Below, in pieces: positions 15,868-24,602 of a stretch of 64,000 nucleotides of DNA (position 1 is its first letter; each line of letters begins with the position of its first letter). Location: positions 682,001-746,000 of the forward strand of contig NZ_JNYQ01000004.1 in NCBI RefSeq assembly GCF_000717245.1. Reading direction: 5' to 3'. Made by a program: the position numbers and the translations under genes. Origin of the DNA: Kitasatospora papulosa (lineage in GTDB: Bacteria > Actinomycetota > Actinomycetes > Streptomycetales > Streptomycetaceae). The notes below the pieces were generated by a model. The model saw only the letters and a program-made list of their open reading frames with translations. It had not been told where the DNA came from and made no database searches.

Positions 15868-17169
15868 ATGCCTCCTGCCAGTACCGGGGCGTCCACCGTC
15901 ATGCTGGACGCCACCGTTCCGTCCTCCGCCGCCTCTCCCACCGTCCCGGACCGCCTGACGCCCGGCGGCCCCGGCTACCGCCGGATGAGCTTCGCGCTCT
16001 TCGCCGCGGGGATCGCGACCTTCGCCCTCCTGTACTCCACCCAGGCCCTGCTGCCCGCCGTGTCCGCGTCCTTCGGCGCGACGGCCGGCCAGGCGAGCTG
16101 GACGGTCTCGGCGGCGACCGGTGCGCTGGCCCTCTGCGTCCTGCCGCTGAGCGCTCTCTCGGAGCGCTTCGGGCGGCGCCAGATGATGACGGCCTCCCTG
16201 GCGGTCGCCGTGGTGATCGGGATGCTCGTCCCCTTCGCCCCGTCGATCGGCTGGCTGATCGCGCTGCGCGCGGTGCAGGGTGCGGCACTGGCGGGGCTGC
16301 CGGCCTCCGCGATGGCCTACCTGGCCGAGGAGGTCCGGCCGAAGGCACTGGTGGCCGCGATCGGCCTGTTCGTGGCGGGCAACAGCATCGGCGGCATGAG
16401 CGGCCGCATCCTCGCCGGATGGGTCGCCCAGCTGTGGGGATGGCGGGTGGCGCTCGGCGCGATCGGGCTGCTCGCCGTGGCCTGCGCGGTGGTCTTCCAC
16501 CTCCTGATCCCCAGGGCCAGGCACTTCAGCCCCGCCTCGCTCAACCCGAAGGCGCTGGCGAGGACCGTCACCGGTCACCTGTCCGACCCGCTGCTGCGCC
16601 GGCTGTACGCCATCGGCGCCCTGTTCATGACGGTGTTCGGCGCGGTGTACACCGTGATCGGCTACCGCCTGGTCGACGAGCCGTTCGGCCTCCCGCAGGG
16701 CGTCGTCGGCTCGATCTTCCTGGTCTACCTCGTCGGCACGGTCTCCTCCGCCGCCGCGGGCCGGCTGGTCGCCCGGCTCGGCCGCCGGGGCGCGCTCTAC
16801 CTCGCCGTCTCCACGACGGCCGCGGGTCTGCTGCTCTCCCTGGCCGACCAGCTGGCCGCGATCCTGACGGGCCTCGTCCTCATCACGGCGGGCTTCTTCG
16901 CCGGGCACGCGGTCGCCTCGTCCTCGGTGAGCCGCACGGCGACGACGGGCCGCGCCCAGGCCTCGGCCCTGTACCAGTCCGCCTACTACCTGGGCTCCAG
17001 CGCGGGCGGAACGCTCGGCGCCGTCGCCTTCCACACCGGCGGCTGGGCCGGCACGGTCGCACTGGGCGTCCTCGCGGTCCTCGGCGTCCTGTCGATCACC
17101 CTCTTCGGCAGCAGGGCGGCCCGGACGGAGCGTCTCCGCGCCGCGTCCCCGGCACCGGTGCACAACTGA
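15868..17169 (+). CDS. MFS transporter (YnfM/CynX-like)
   Basis: This 433-residue protein has about twelve hydrophobic helices starting near residue 36 (MSFALFAAGIATFALLYSTQ). The MFS signature between helices 2 and 3 reads SERFGRRQMM, and a second copy after the central loop reads RLVARLGRRG. It probably exports a small molecule by proton antiport. Control by the divergent LysR protein is likely from the shared inverted repeat. An internal ATG at 15901 is an alternative start, because the first 35 residues are Pro/Ser-rich and unconserved in type. Confidence 0.88.
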   Translation: MPPASTGASTVMLDATVPSSAASPTVPDRLTPGGPGYRRMSFALFAAGIATFALLYSTQALLPAVSASFGATAGQASWTVSAATGALALCVLPLSALSERFGRRQMMTASLAVAVVIGMLVPFAPSIGWLIALRAVQGAALAGLPASAMAYLAEEVRPKALVAAIGLFVAGNSIGGMSGRILAGWVAQLWGWRVALGAIGLLAVACAVVFHLLIPRARHFSPASLNPKALARTVTGHLSDPLLRRLYAIGALFMTVFGAVYTVIGYRLVDEPFGLPQGVVGSIFLVYLVGTVSSAAAGRLVARLGRRGALYLAVSTTAAGLLLSLADQLAAILTGLVLITAGFFAGHAVASSSVSRTATTGRAQASALYQSAYYLGSSAGGTLGAVAFHTGGWAGTVALGVLAVLGVLSITLFGSRAARTERLRAASPAPVHN

Positions 17170-17256
17170 GACCTCCCCGGCACAACCGCCGCTCCCCGAC
17201 GCGCGTCCAACAAGCGGAGACCACCGCTGGGCGAACGTGAAGGGGAGCAGGCGCAC

Positions 17257-17973
17257 ATGAGACTCATGGGGAACATATCGGGCGTACGGGTGCGGCGCGG
17301 TGCCGTTCTGTCCGTCGCCGGCCTGGTGGCCGCACCGGCCCTCGTCCTGAGCACCGGGACGGCCGCCCAGGCAGCCTCCTGCACGGCCGCGAAGGGGCCG
17401 TACCAGAAGCAGGCGGAGAAGTGGCTGAAGCGCACGGCCGACGGGAAGCAGTCGGTCGCCGACTGCAAGGCGATCCGCTCCTTCCAGGCCGACAAGGGGA
17501 TCACCCCGGCCGCCGGGTACGCGGGGCCGGTCACCTGGCGCACGATGAAGACCATCACCGCGCAGAAGGCCGCGGGGAAGAATCCCAACGCCGCGAAGAA
17601 GTGCCCCACGAACAAGGGGCGCATCGCGTGTGTGGACCTGACCAGGCAGCTGAGCTGGATCCAGGACGGGTCCAAGCTGAAGTTCGGGCCGGTGCCGGTG
17701 CGTACGGGCCGCAACGGTGACGAGACCCGGACCGGCTCCAAGAAGATCTACTGGCGCAACATCAACCACTGGTCGACGCTCTACGACGTCAGCATGCCGT
17801 ACGCCCAGTTCTTCGACGGCGGGCAGGCGTTCCACTCGGTCACCAAGTCCATGTACAACAACCCGGGATCGGCGGGCTGCGTCAACATGCGCCCGGGGGA
17901 CGCGAAGGCGTACTGGAACCTGCTGAAGAACGGCGACGACGTCTACGTCTACGGGCGCAAGCCCGGCACCTGA
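17257..17973 (+). CDS. Secreted L,D-transpeptidase (YkuD family)
   Basis: This 238-residue protein has a signal peptide (VLSVAGLVAAPALVLSTGTA, cleavage near AQA-AS at residue 40). Next comes a peptidoglycan-binding-like segment (residues about 45-105) and a YkuD catalytic domain. The active-site signature is HSVTKSMYNNPGSAGCVNM, with the His and the SxGC cysteine present. Such enzymes make 3-3 peptidoglycan cross-links outside the membrane. GGGGAG lies 10-15 bases before ATG 17257. It stands alone between the MFS gene and an ECF sigma gene. Confidence 0.88.
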   Translation: MRLMGNISGVRVRRGAVLSVAGLVAAPALVLSTGTAAQAASCTAAKGPYQKQAEKWLKRTADGKQSVADCKAIRSFQADKGITPAAGYAGPVTWRTMKTITAQKAAGKNPNAAKKCPTNKGRIACVDLTRQLSWIQDGSKLKFGPVPVRTGRNGDETRTGSKKIYWRNINHWSTLYDVSMPYAQFFDGGQAFHSVTKSMYNNPGSAGCVNMRPGDAKAYWNLLKNGDDVYVYGRKPGT

Positions 17974-18062
17974 GCCGCGGTTTCCCGCTTCCCACCCCGG
18001 TTGTCAGTGCCCTGCGGTAGCTTCCACGGTGAGCGGTGTCACAGCGCGACTGGGGTGGAGCG

Positions 18063-19049
18063 ATGAGTGATCTGACAGCGACGACGGACATCGACAGCCG
18101 TCTCGAGGGACACCGGGTCGAGCTGACCGGCTACTGCTACCGGATGCTCGGCTCGGCCTTCGAGGCGGAGGACGCGGTCCAGGACACGCTGGTCCGTGCC
18201 TGGCGCAACTTCGACAAGTTCGAGGGCCGTTCCTCGCTGCGCTCCTGGCTGTACCGCATCGCGACGAACGTCTGCCTGGACATGCTGAAGGCCGGCAACA
18301 AGCGGGCCAGGCCGGTGGATCTGACCGGACCGACGCCGCTGGCCCAGGCCGCGCTGAACCCCCTCCCGGAGAACACCTGGCTGGAGCCGATGCCGGACGG
18401 CCGCGTCCTGCCCTCGGTCGCCGACCCGGCGGAGGCGGCCGTGGCCCGGGAGTCGGTGCGCCTCGCGTTCGTCGCGGCCCTCCAGCACCTCCCGCCCAAG
18501 CAGCGCGCGGTGCTCATCCTGCGCGAGGTCCTGGCGTGGAAGGCCAGCGAGGTCGCCGAGTTGCTCGACACCTCGGTCGCCTCGGTCAACAGCGCCCTGC
18601 AGCGGGCCCGGGCGACGCTGTCGGACACGGAGGGCACGGCCCCGGACACCTCGAATCCGCTGGACGACGAGCAGCGCAAGCTGCTGGACCGCTATGTGGC
18701 GGCGTTCGAGGGGTACGACATGGCCGCGCTGACGGCACTGCTCCACGAGGACGCCGTGATGACGATGCCGCCGTTCGACCTCTGGCTGCGGGGGCACGAC
18801 GACATCACCGGCTTCATGCTCAGCATCGGAGCGGGCTGCGCGGGTTCCCGGCTGGTGGCGACGGAGGCCAACGGGACTCCGGCCTTCGCCCACTACAAGC
18901 CGAATCCGGACGGACCGGGCTTCGTGCCGTGGGCGGTGCAGGTCATCGACATCTCGGACGGAGCCATCACCGGGATGCACTGCTTCCTGGACACCCCGCG
19001 CTGGTTCCCGCTGTTCGGGCTCCCGGACCACCTGGATGCCGACGCGTGA
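18063..19049 (+). CDS. ECF sigma factor with C-terminal SnoaL-like domain
   Basis: The protein has 328 residues from ATG 18063, preceded by GGTGGAG. Region 2 (YCYRMLGSAFEAEDAVQDTLVRAW) and region 4 (LPPKQRAVLILREVLAWKASEVAELLD, VASVNSALQRAR) are complete. A SnoaL-like alpha+beta domain of about 120 residues follows from residue 212 (LDDEQRKLLDRYVAAFEGYD). This matches the TIGR02960-type sigma factors, in which the C-terminal domain is thought to replace a separate anti-sigma partner. Its stop overlaps the next small gene by 4 bases (GTGA). Confidence 0.88.
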   Translation: MSDLTATTDIDSRLEGHRVELTGYCYRMLGSAFEAEDAVQDTLVRAWRNFDKFEGRSSLRSWLYRIATNVCLDMLKAGNKRARPVDLTGPTPLAQAALNPLPENTWLEPMPDGRVLPSVADPAEAAVARESVRLAFVAALQHLPPKQRAVLILREVLAWKASEVAELLDTSVASVNSALQRARATLSDTEGTAPDTSNPLDDEQRKLLDRYVAAFEGYDMAALTALLHEDAVMTMPPFDLWLRGHDDITGFMLSIGAGCAGSRLVATEANGTPAFAHYKPNPDGPGFVPWAVQVIDISDGAITGMHCFLDTPRWFPLFGLPDHLDADA

Positions 19050-19357
19050 GAGTGCGACGCCCCGTGGTGATCGGCTGGACCCTGCTCGTGGCGGGTGGCT
19101 GGGCGGCGACGCTGTTGCTGGGCGAGCCGTCCGCCACGGCGGGCCCGGACCCGGCCCCTGCCGCCGGGGTCGGGGAGGACGACCCCGAACCGGGGCCGCA
19201 GCCGGAGGGGTCGTGCCCGACGCCGGAGGCGACATCGCCTCCGGCGAGCACCGATCCGTCGCTGCTCGCGAAGGTGCCGGGTGAGTACGGGGAAGGCCAT
19301 GTGCAGGGGGTCTACTGCCTCCGCACCGTGATCCGCGACCACGCCGAGATCCGCTGA
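19046..19357 (+). CDS. Small exported or membrane-anchored protein coupled to the ECF sigma gene
   Basis: The gene starts at GTG 19046 inside the sigma factor stop codon. The 103-residue product has a hydrophobic N-terminus (VVIGWTLLVAGGWAATLLLG), a Pro/Glu/Asp-rich linker, and a short C-terminal part with two cysteines (one in GSCPTPEA, one in GVYCLRTV). It has no recognised family. Translational coupling to the sigma factor suggests the two are made together, but any regulatory link is speculative. Confidence 0.65.
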   Translation: MRVRRPVVIGWTLLVAGGWAATLLLGEPSATAGPDPAPAAGVGEDDPEPGPQPEGSCPTPEATSPPASTDPSLLAKVPGEYGEGHVQGVYCLRTVIRDHAEIR

Positions 19358-19364
19358 CCGTCCG

Positions 19365-19709
19365 TCAGTCCCGGGCCTGCCGGACGTTGCCAACCACGTC
19401 CGTCAGGCCCACGAGGTCGAGCAGAGCCGTGAGTTCGGCGGGGGCACGGCGCAGGCGCAGTCGGACGCCCCCGGCTCTGCGCGCGACGAGCCCCAGCCGC
19501 GCTATCGCCTCGACCAGGGCGAGGTCGGAGTGCGTCACCCCGCCCACGTCGCAGTCGATCGCCGCGAGACCGGGGGCTCCGGCCAGCAGCGCCTCCAGTT
19601 CGGCGCAGAGCCCCGGCACCTGGGCACGGGTGACCCGGCCGGCGACGACGAGAGCGTTCGGAGTGATGGCGTCCACACCAGGGAGACCGGTGAGAGGCCC
19701 GGAACTCAT
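19365..19709 (-). CDS. STAS-domain protein
   Basis: This 114-residue protein fits the STAS (anti-sigma factor antagonist-like) fold: ALVVAGRVTRAQVPGLCAEL, then AAIDCDVGGVTHSDLALVEAI and RLRLRRAPAELTALLDLVGL. Where SpoIIAA proteins have the phosphorylatable Ser in D-x-S, this protein reads THSDLA, so a Ser or Thr is available. It follows the Uma2-family gene by 19 bases and may be co-transcribed with it. Its partner kinase is not in view. Confidence 0.75.
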   Translation of the reverse strand: MSSGPLTGLPGVDAITPNALVVAGRVTRAQVPGLCAELEALLAGAPGLAAIDCDVGGVTHSDLALVEAIARLGLVARRAGGVRLRLRRAPAELTALLDLVGLTDVVGNVRQARD

Positions 19710-19728
19710 CGGCCGGGCGGGCCGTGTC

Positions 19729-20319
19729 TCAGCCGACGGGGAGGACGCCGGTGTCCAGATCGAGACCGAAGGGCTTCGGCAGCGTCAGCGTCCCGCCGTA
19801 CTCGACCGCCTCCAGCAGCCGGTAGGTGCCGTCGCTCGGTTCCCCGTACAGGGTCGCGGTCGGGCGGCCGGAGTGCCACGGGTCGAGCAGGAGGAACAGC
19901 TCGATGCCGGCCTTCGCGTACCCGTGCGCCTTACCGATGCGGTCGTGGTTGGCGTTGGCCGGTGAGGTGATCTCCACGACGAGGCGGACCTCTTCCGCCG
20001 GGACGCGATTGCCCGGTCCGGACGCGACCGCCCGCGGCAGGACGACGAGATCGGGGATGTACAGCCCCGCTCGTCCGGGCACGGAGACCCCGAGCGTCTG
20101 GTAGATCTCCCAGTCCTCCGGGATGACGGTGTACAGCCTGCGCTGGAGCAGCGCTGCTGTGGTGTTGTGGTCCTTGGACGGCGGTGGCGACACGGTGACG
20201 ATCCCCTCGATGATCTCCACCTTGCAGCCCTCGGGTGCGTCCGTCTCCTCCCAGATCCGGACGAGGTCGTCCCAGTCCTGGCCGTGGCCCGGCCCGGGAT
20301 CGACGGTGAGTGCGCTCAT
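19729..20319 (-). CDS. Uma2-family (DUF820) nuclease-like protein
   Basis: This 196-residue protein has the PD-(D/E)XK-like layout of the Uma2 family: VEIIEGIVTVSPPPSKDHN, LYIPDLVVLPR (Asp) and EEVRLVVEITSPANANHDR (Glu), then KAHGYAKAGIELFLLLDP. These genes are numerous in Streptomyces and cyanobacteria. Endonuclease activity is predicted but their biological role is unsettled. ATG 20319 lies downstream of the deoA terminator hairpin, so it is a separate unit from deoA. Confidence 0.85.
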   Translation of the reverse strand: MSALTVDPGPGHGQDWDDLVRIWEETDAPEGCKVEIIEGIVTVSPPPSKDHNTTAALLQRRLYTVIPEDWEIYQTLGVSVPGRAGLYIPDLVVLPRAVASGPGNRVPAEEVRLVVEITSPANANHDRIGKAHGYAKAGIELFLLLDPWHSGRPTATLYGEPSDGTYRLLEAVEYGGTLTLPKPFGLDLDTGVLPVG

Positions 20320-20361
20320 GGCGGTCTCCTCTTATCGGTGCGTCACCGAGTCCAGCATGCC

Positions 20362-20395
20362 GAACGGGACCGGTGGTGGTCCACCGGTCCCGTTC
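20362..20395 (-). terminator. Terminator after deoA
   Basis: GAACGGGACCGGTGG (20362-20376) pairs perfectly with CCACCGGTCCCGTTC (20381-20395), loop of 4. It starts 23 bases past the deoA stop codon. Confidence 0.75.
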
Positions 20396-20417
20396 ACCCG
20401 AAAGGGAAAGCCGCAGG

Positions 20418-21695
20418 TCAGGCGATACGTTCCCGCACCACCGGCGTGGCGGTGAAGGGGGTGCCCGACGGTGCGATGTCGTACGAGCCCGGAAGCGCCT
20501 TGAGCGCGTACTCGAACTTCTCGGGGGTGTCCGTGTGCAGGGTCATCAGCGGCTGGCCCTCGGCCACCGTGTCGCCCGGCTTGGCGTGGAGTTCGACGCC
20601 CGCGCCCGCCTGCACCGGGTCCTCCTTGCGTGCGCGGCCGGCGCCGAGGCGCCAGGCGGCGACGCCGACGTCGTAGGCGTCCAGGCGCGTCAGCACGCCC
20701 GAGGACGGGGCGCTGATCACGTGCTGCTCGCGGGCGACGGGGAGTCGCGCGTCCGGGTCGCCGCCCTGGGCCGAGATCATCCGGCGCCAGACGTCCATCG
20801 CGGAGCCGTCGGCCAGGGCCTTCTCCGGGTCGGCGTCCTTGAGCCCGGCCGCGTCGAGCATCTCGCGGGCGAGCGCCAGGGTCAGGTCGACGACGTCCTT
20901 GGGGCCGCCGCCGGCGAGGACCTCGACGGACTCGCGGACCTCCAGGGCGTTGCCCGCGGTCAGGCCCAGCGGGGTGGACATGTCGGTGAGCAGGGCGACC
21001 GTGCGGACACCGCTGTCGGTGCCCAGCGCGACCATGGTGGAGGCCAGTTCGCGGGCGTCCTCGATGGTCTTCATGAAGGCGCCGGAGCCGACCTTCACGT
21101 CGAGGACGAGCGCGCCGGTGCCCTCGGCGATCTTCTTGGACATGATCGAGCTGGCGATGAGCGGGATCGCCTCGACGGTGCCGGTGACGTCGCGCAGCGC
21201 GTACAGCTTCTTGTCGGCCGGGGCGAGGCCGTCGCCCGCCGCGCAGATCACGGCGCCGGTGGTGTCGAGGACGTCGAGCATCTCGGCGTTGGAGATGTGG
21301 GCGCGCCAGCCGGGGATGGACTCCAGCTTGTCGAGGGTGCCACCGGTGTGGCCGAGGCCCCGACCGCTCAGCTGCGGCACCGCGGCACCGCAGGCGGCGA
21401 CCAGCGGGGCGAGCGGCAGGGTGATCTTGTCGCCGACGCCGCCGGTGGAGTGCTTGTCGGTGGTGGGGCGGGAGAGCGCGCCGAAGTCCATCCGCTCGCC
21501 GGAGGCGATCATCGCGGCGGTCCAGCGGGCGATCTCGGTGCGGTTCATGCCGTTGAGCAGGATCGCCATGGCCAGCGCGGACATCTGCTCGTCGGCGACC
21601 TCGCCGCGCGTGTACGCGTCGATGACCCAGTCGATCTGCTCGGGGCTGAGCTCGCCCCGGTCCCGCTTGGTGCGGATGACGGAGATGGCGTCCAT
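20418..21695 (-). CDS. deoA: Thymidine phosphorylase
   Basis: The protein has 425 residues from ATG 21695, with GGAAGGA 10 bases upstream. It carries the pyrimidine-nucleoside phosphorylase signature SGRGLGHTGGTLDKLE, the phosphate-loop KHSTGGVGDK and the C-terminal domain typical of the family. It splits thymidine (and deoxyuridine) with phosphate, giving deoxyribose-1-phosphate for the mutase and DeoC. It follows cdd with a 134-base gap that contains its own operator and -10 (TAGAGT), so it can be expressed separately from the transporter operon. Confidence 0.95.
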   Translation of the reverse strand: MDAISVIRTKRDRGELSPEQIDWVIDAYTRGEVADEQMSALAMAILLNGMNRTEIARWTAAMIASGERMDFGALSRPTTDKHSTGGVGDKITLPLAPLVAACGAAVPQLSGRGLGHTGGTLDKLESIPGWRAHISNAEMLDVLDTTGAVICAAGDGLAPADKKLYALRDVTGTVEAIPLIASSIMSKKIAEGTGALVLDVKVGSGAFMKTIEDARELASTMVALGTDSGVRTVALLTDMSTPLGLTAGNALEVRESVEVLAGGGPKDVVDLTLALAREMLDAAGLKDADPEKALADGSAMDVWRRMISAQGGDPDARLPVAREQHVISAPSSGVLTRLDAYDVGVAAWRLGAGRARKEDPVQAGAGVELHAKPGDTVAEGQPLMTLHTDTPEKFEYALKALPGSYDIAPSGTPFTATPVVRERIA

Positions 21696-21744
21696 GGGAG
21701 GGGAGTCCTTCCGGCCGGAGGGGTAGGCGAGAGTCCCGCTGACT

Positions 21745-21756
21745 CTACGCGCATAG
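21745..21756 (-). promoter_or_regulatory. Nucleoside-regulon operator upstream of deoA (one mismatch)
   Basis: Read on the deoA strand it is CTATGCGCGTAG, one change from the perfect palindrome. Its final TAG forms the -10 hexamer TAGAGT (21747-21742). It lies in the cdd-deoA gap, giving deoA its own regulated promoter. Confidence 0.65.
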
Positions 21757-21829
21757 AGAGAAAACGTTCCGCCACCCCGCGCCCAGGGCCCGACGGGCCG
21801 GCCCGGGGACGGGGTGGCGGTGGGGGTTA

Positions 21830-22228
21830 CTACCCCAGGTTCTGCGGCCCGAAGGCCTGCGGCAGCATCTCGTCGAGCGTACGGAGCCCGTCCGGGGTCT
21901 CCAGCACGAGCTCGGGACCGCCGAACTCGTACAGCAGCTGACGGCACCGTCCGCACGGCACGAGCACCGCGCCGGCGCCGTCCACGCAGGTGAAGTGGGT
22001 CAGCCGGCCGCCGCCCGTGGCCGCCAGCTGCGAGACCAGCCCGCACTCGGCGCACAGGCCGATGCCGTACGAGGCGTTCTCGACGTTGCATCCGGTGATC
22101 ATGCGACCGTCGTCGACGAGAGCGGCCACGCCGACCGGGTAGCCCGAGTACGGGGCGTACGCCCGGGACATCGCGTCCCGGGCGGCCTCGCGCAGCGCGT
22201 CCCAGTCGACGGGGGCGGCGGGCGTCAC
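21830..22228 (-). CDS. cdd: Cytidine deaminase
   Basis: This 132-residue zinc enzyme of the homotetrameric type turns (deoxy)cytidine into (deoxy)uridine. The zinc/catalytic motifs are NASYGIGLCAECGLVSQL (Cys-Ala-Glu region) and VPCGRCRQLLYEFG (PCxxC). GTG 22228 sits in a GTGA overlap with the upstream permease gene, so cdd is translationally coupled to the nucleoside transporter. It feeds uridine and deoxyuridine to downstream phosphorolysis. Confidence 0.95.
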   Translation of the reverse strand: MTPAAPVDWDALREAARDAMSRAYAPYSGYPVGVAALVDDGRMITGCNVENASYGIGLCAECGLVSQLAATGGGRLTHFTCVDGAGAVLVPCGRCRQLLYEFGGPELVLETPDGLRTLDEMLPQAFGPQNLG

Positions 22229-23487
22229 TTGCCCTCGCCCTTGCGGTACGGCACACCGTCCGCCTTGGGCATGCGCAACCTCTGCGCGGACAGCGCGAGG
22301 ACGAGCAGAGTGGTGACGTAGGGCGCGGCGTCGACGAACTGGCTCGGCACCTGGTCCGTCAGGAAGTACCAGGTGAACAGCAGGGCGGAGATGGCCGCCG
22401 AGATCAGCGCCGTCAGGTACTTCTTCCGGTACAGCTGCCAGAACACGACGATCACGAGCAGGATCGCCAGGAGCAGCAGCATCGCGTGGACGTTCTCGGC
22501 ACCCCCGCGCAGCTTGAGGCTGTCGGTGAAGCCGAAGAGACCGGCACCCAGGGCCATGCCGCCCGGCATCCAGTTGCCGAAGATCATCGCGGCGAGACCG
22601 ATGTAACCACGGCCGCCGGTCTGGCCCTCCTGGTAGATGCTGGTGGCGACGATGGCCAGGAAGGCACCGCCGAGTCCGGCCAGGCCGCCCGAGATCGTCA
22701 CGGCGATGTACTTGTACTTGTAGACGTTGACGCCGAGGGTCTCCGCCGCGACGGGGCTCTCACCGCAGGAGCGGAGCCGCAGACCGAAGGCGGTGCGCCA
22801 CAGCACGAACCAGGTGACCGGGATGAGCAGCAGGGCGACGACGGTCAGCAGCGAGAGGCCGGTGACCAGGCCGCCGATGATGCCGGCCAGGTCGGAGACG
22901 AAGAACCAGTGGTGTTGTTGCAGGTCCTGCATCCAGTCCGAGAGCCCCGGAACAGTGATCTTGTCGATCTCCTCGAGTCGCGGTGACTGCTTGGAGGAGC
23001 CACCCGGCGCGTCGGCGAACGTGAAGTTCGACAGGTAGCGGGTGACGCCCACGGCGAGGATGTTGATGGCCACACCGGAGACGATGTGGTTCACGCCGAA
23101 GGTGACCGTGATGACCGCGTGCAGCAGACCGCCCAGCGCACCGCCGATGATGCCGAACAGGACGCCCACCCAGGGGCCCCACTGGAATCCGGCCCAGGCA
23201 CCGAACCAGGTGCCGAGGATCATCATGCCTTCGAGGCCGATGTTGACGACGCCCGCCCGCTCGGCCCACAGTCCGCCGAGGCCGGCCAGGCCGATCGGCA
23301 CGGCCAGCTCCAGGGCACCGCTCACCTGGCCCACGGAGGTGACGTCGTTCGCGCCGCTGATCAGGCGGACCAGCGAGACGAGGGCCAGCGCGCCGGCGAT
23401 GATCAGCAGCACGACGGGCAGGGAGAGCCTGCGTCGGCCGCCGCCCTTCTTGGGGGCGACGCGTGCGGCGGAGACTTCGGTGCTCAC
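22225..23487 (-). CDS. Nucleoside ABC transporter permease (second permease, YufQ/NupQ-like)
   Basis: This 420-residue protein has about ten hydrophobic helices. It belongs to the branched-chain/ribose-type permease group that works with BMP-family binding proteins: GLAGLGGLWAERAGVVNIGLEGMM-type start, split here as ERAGVVNIGLEGMMI, and the coupling loop SCGESPVAAETLGVNVYKYK. It overlaps the first permease and cdd by 4 bases each. With the other permease it forms the membrane channel for nucleoside uptake. Confidence 0.9.
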   Translation of the reverse strand: MSTEVSAARVAPKKGGGRRRLSLPVVLLIIAGALALVSLVRLISGANDVTSVGQVSGALELAVPIGLAGLGGLWAERAGVVNIGLEGMMILGTWFGAWAGFQWGPWVGVLFGIIGGALGGLLHAVITVTFGVNHIVSGVAINILAVGVTRYLSNFTFADAPGGSSKQSPRLEEIDKITVPGLSDWMQDLQQHHWFFVSDLAGIIGGLVTGLSLLTVVALLLIPVTWFVLWRTAFGLRLRSCGESPVAAETLGVNVYKYKYIAVTISGGLAGLGGAFLAIVATSIYQEGQTGGRGYIGLAAMIFGNWMPGGMALGAGLFGFTDSLKLRGGAENVHAMLLLLAILLVIVVFWQLYRKKYLTALISAAISALLFTWYFLTDQVPSQFVDAAPYVTTLLVLALSAQRLRMPKADGVPYRKGEGK

Positions 23488-24602
23488 AGGGCCGCCTCCT
23501 TCTCGGTGGTGAGGGCGTGGCCGGCGGCGAGTTCCTCGCCGACCTTCTGCTGCTGACGGCGGGTCCCGTAACGCCGGACGAGTTCGTAGCTGACGACGAC
23601 CGAGATCACGATCAGGCCCTGCATGATCGTGGCGATCTCCTTCTCGAAACCGAACTGGTCGAGCGGGGACGACGCCTTGTCCAGGAACGCGATCAGCAGG
23701 GCGCTGAGGGCGATGCCCACCGGGTGGTTGCGGCCGAGCAGCGCGATGGTGATGCCGGTGAAGCCGAGGCCGACCGGGAAGTCGAGGCTGTACGTGTGGG
23801 TGTCGCCCAGCAGCGTCGGCATGCCGACAAGACCGGCGATGGCACCCGAGATCAGCATCGAGGTCAGGATCATCTTCTTGGCGTCGACGCCGGAGGCCTG
23901 GGCGGCGCTCTCGCTGGCGCCCGTGGCGCGCAGGTCGAAGCCGAACCGGGTGCGGTTCAGGACGAGCCAGTAGACGAGTCCGCAGCCCGCGGCGACGAAG
24001 GTGAATCCGTAGATCTCACCGGCGTCCGGGCTCAGCGGGAGGCCCGGGAACCAGCCGGCCTCCGGGATCTCGCCGGTCGTGAGGTTGTTGGAGCCGGCCG
24101 CCTGGTCGCCGAAGTTCGTCGGCAGGATCAGCCAGGCGATCAGCGAGGTCGAGATGGAGTTGAGCATGATCGTCGCGACGACCTCGCTCACCCCGCGGGT
24201 CGTCTTGAGGATGCCCGCGATGCCGGCCCAGAACGCGCCGACCAGCATGGCCACGATCACGATCAGGGCGATCTGGAGCGGACCGGGGAGGGTGACGCTG
24301 GCCCCGACGAGGGCGGCCACCATCGCCGCGAGCCGGTACTGCCCGTCGACGCCGATGTTGAAGAGGTTCATCCTGAAGCCGACCGCGACCGCGAGAGCGG
24401 CGAGGTAGTACGTACCGGCCTGGTTGATGATCAGGACCTGTACGTCGCTGTACGACACCTGCTCGAAGAGGAGGCGGTACAGCTCGAACGGGTCGCGGTT
24501 CGAGATGAGCAGCACCAGGGTGCTGAGGGCGAACGCGACGACCAGGGCGAGCGCCGGGCCGGCGAAGCCCAGGATCAGCCGGTCCTTGTCGAACTTCTTC
24601 AT
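23484..24602 (-). CDS. Nucleoside ABC transporter permease (first permease, YufP/NupP-like)
   Basis: This 372-residue protein has about nine hydrophobic helices (LILGFAGPALALVVAFALS at the N-terminus). The motif AVGFRMNLFNIGVDGQYRLA is typical of BMP-type transporter permeases, and RATGASESAAQASGVDAKKM is the ATPase-coupling loop. Its ATG overlaps the ATPase stop codon (ATGA), and its own end overlaps the second permease gene. All four genes ATPase-permease-permease-cdd are therefore one tightly coupled unit. Confidence 0.9.
   Translation of the reverse strand: MKKFDKDRLILGFAGPALALVVAFALSTLVLLISNRDPFELYRLLFEQVSYSDVQVLIINQAGTYYLAALAVAVGFRMNLFNIGVDGQYRLAAMVAALVGASVTLPGPLQIALIVIVAMLVGAFWAGIAGILKTTRGVSEVVATIMLNSISTSLIAWLILPTNFGDQAAGSNNLTTGEIPEAGWFPGLPLSPDAGEIYGFTFVAAGCGLVYWLVLNRTRFGFDLRATGASESAAQASGVDAKKMILTSMLISGAIAGLVGMPTLLGDTHTYSLDFPVGLGFTGITIALLGRNHPVGIALSALLIAFLDKASSPLDQFGFEKEIATIMQGLIVISVVVSYELVRRYGTRRQQQKVGEELAAGHALTTEKEAAL

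Noticed and set aside
15814..17835. A 673-codon leftward open frame across the MFS and L,D-transpeptidase genes
   Set aside because: Spans two clear rightward genes and their gap with an Arg/Gly/Gln-rich product; composition artefact.
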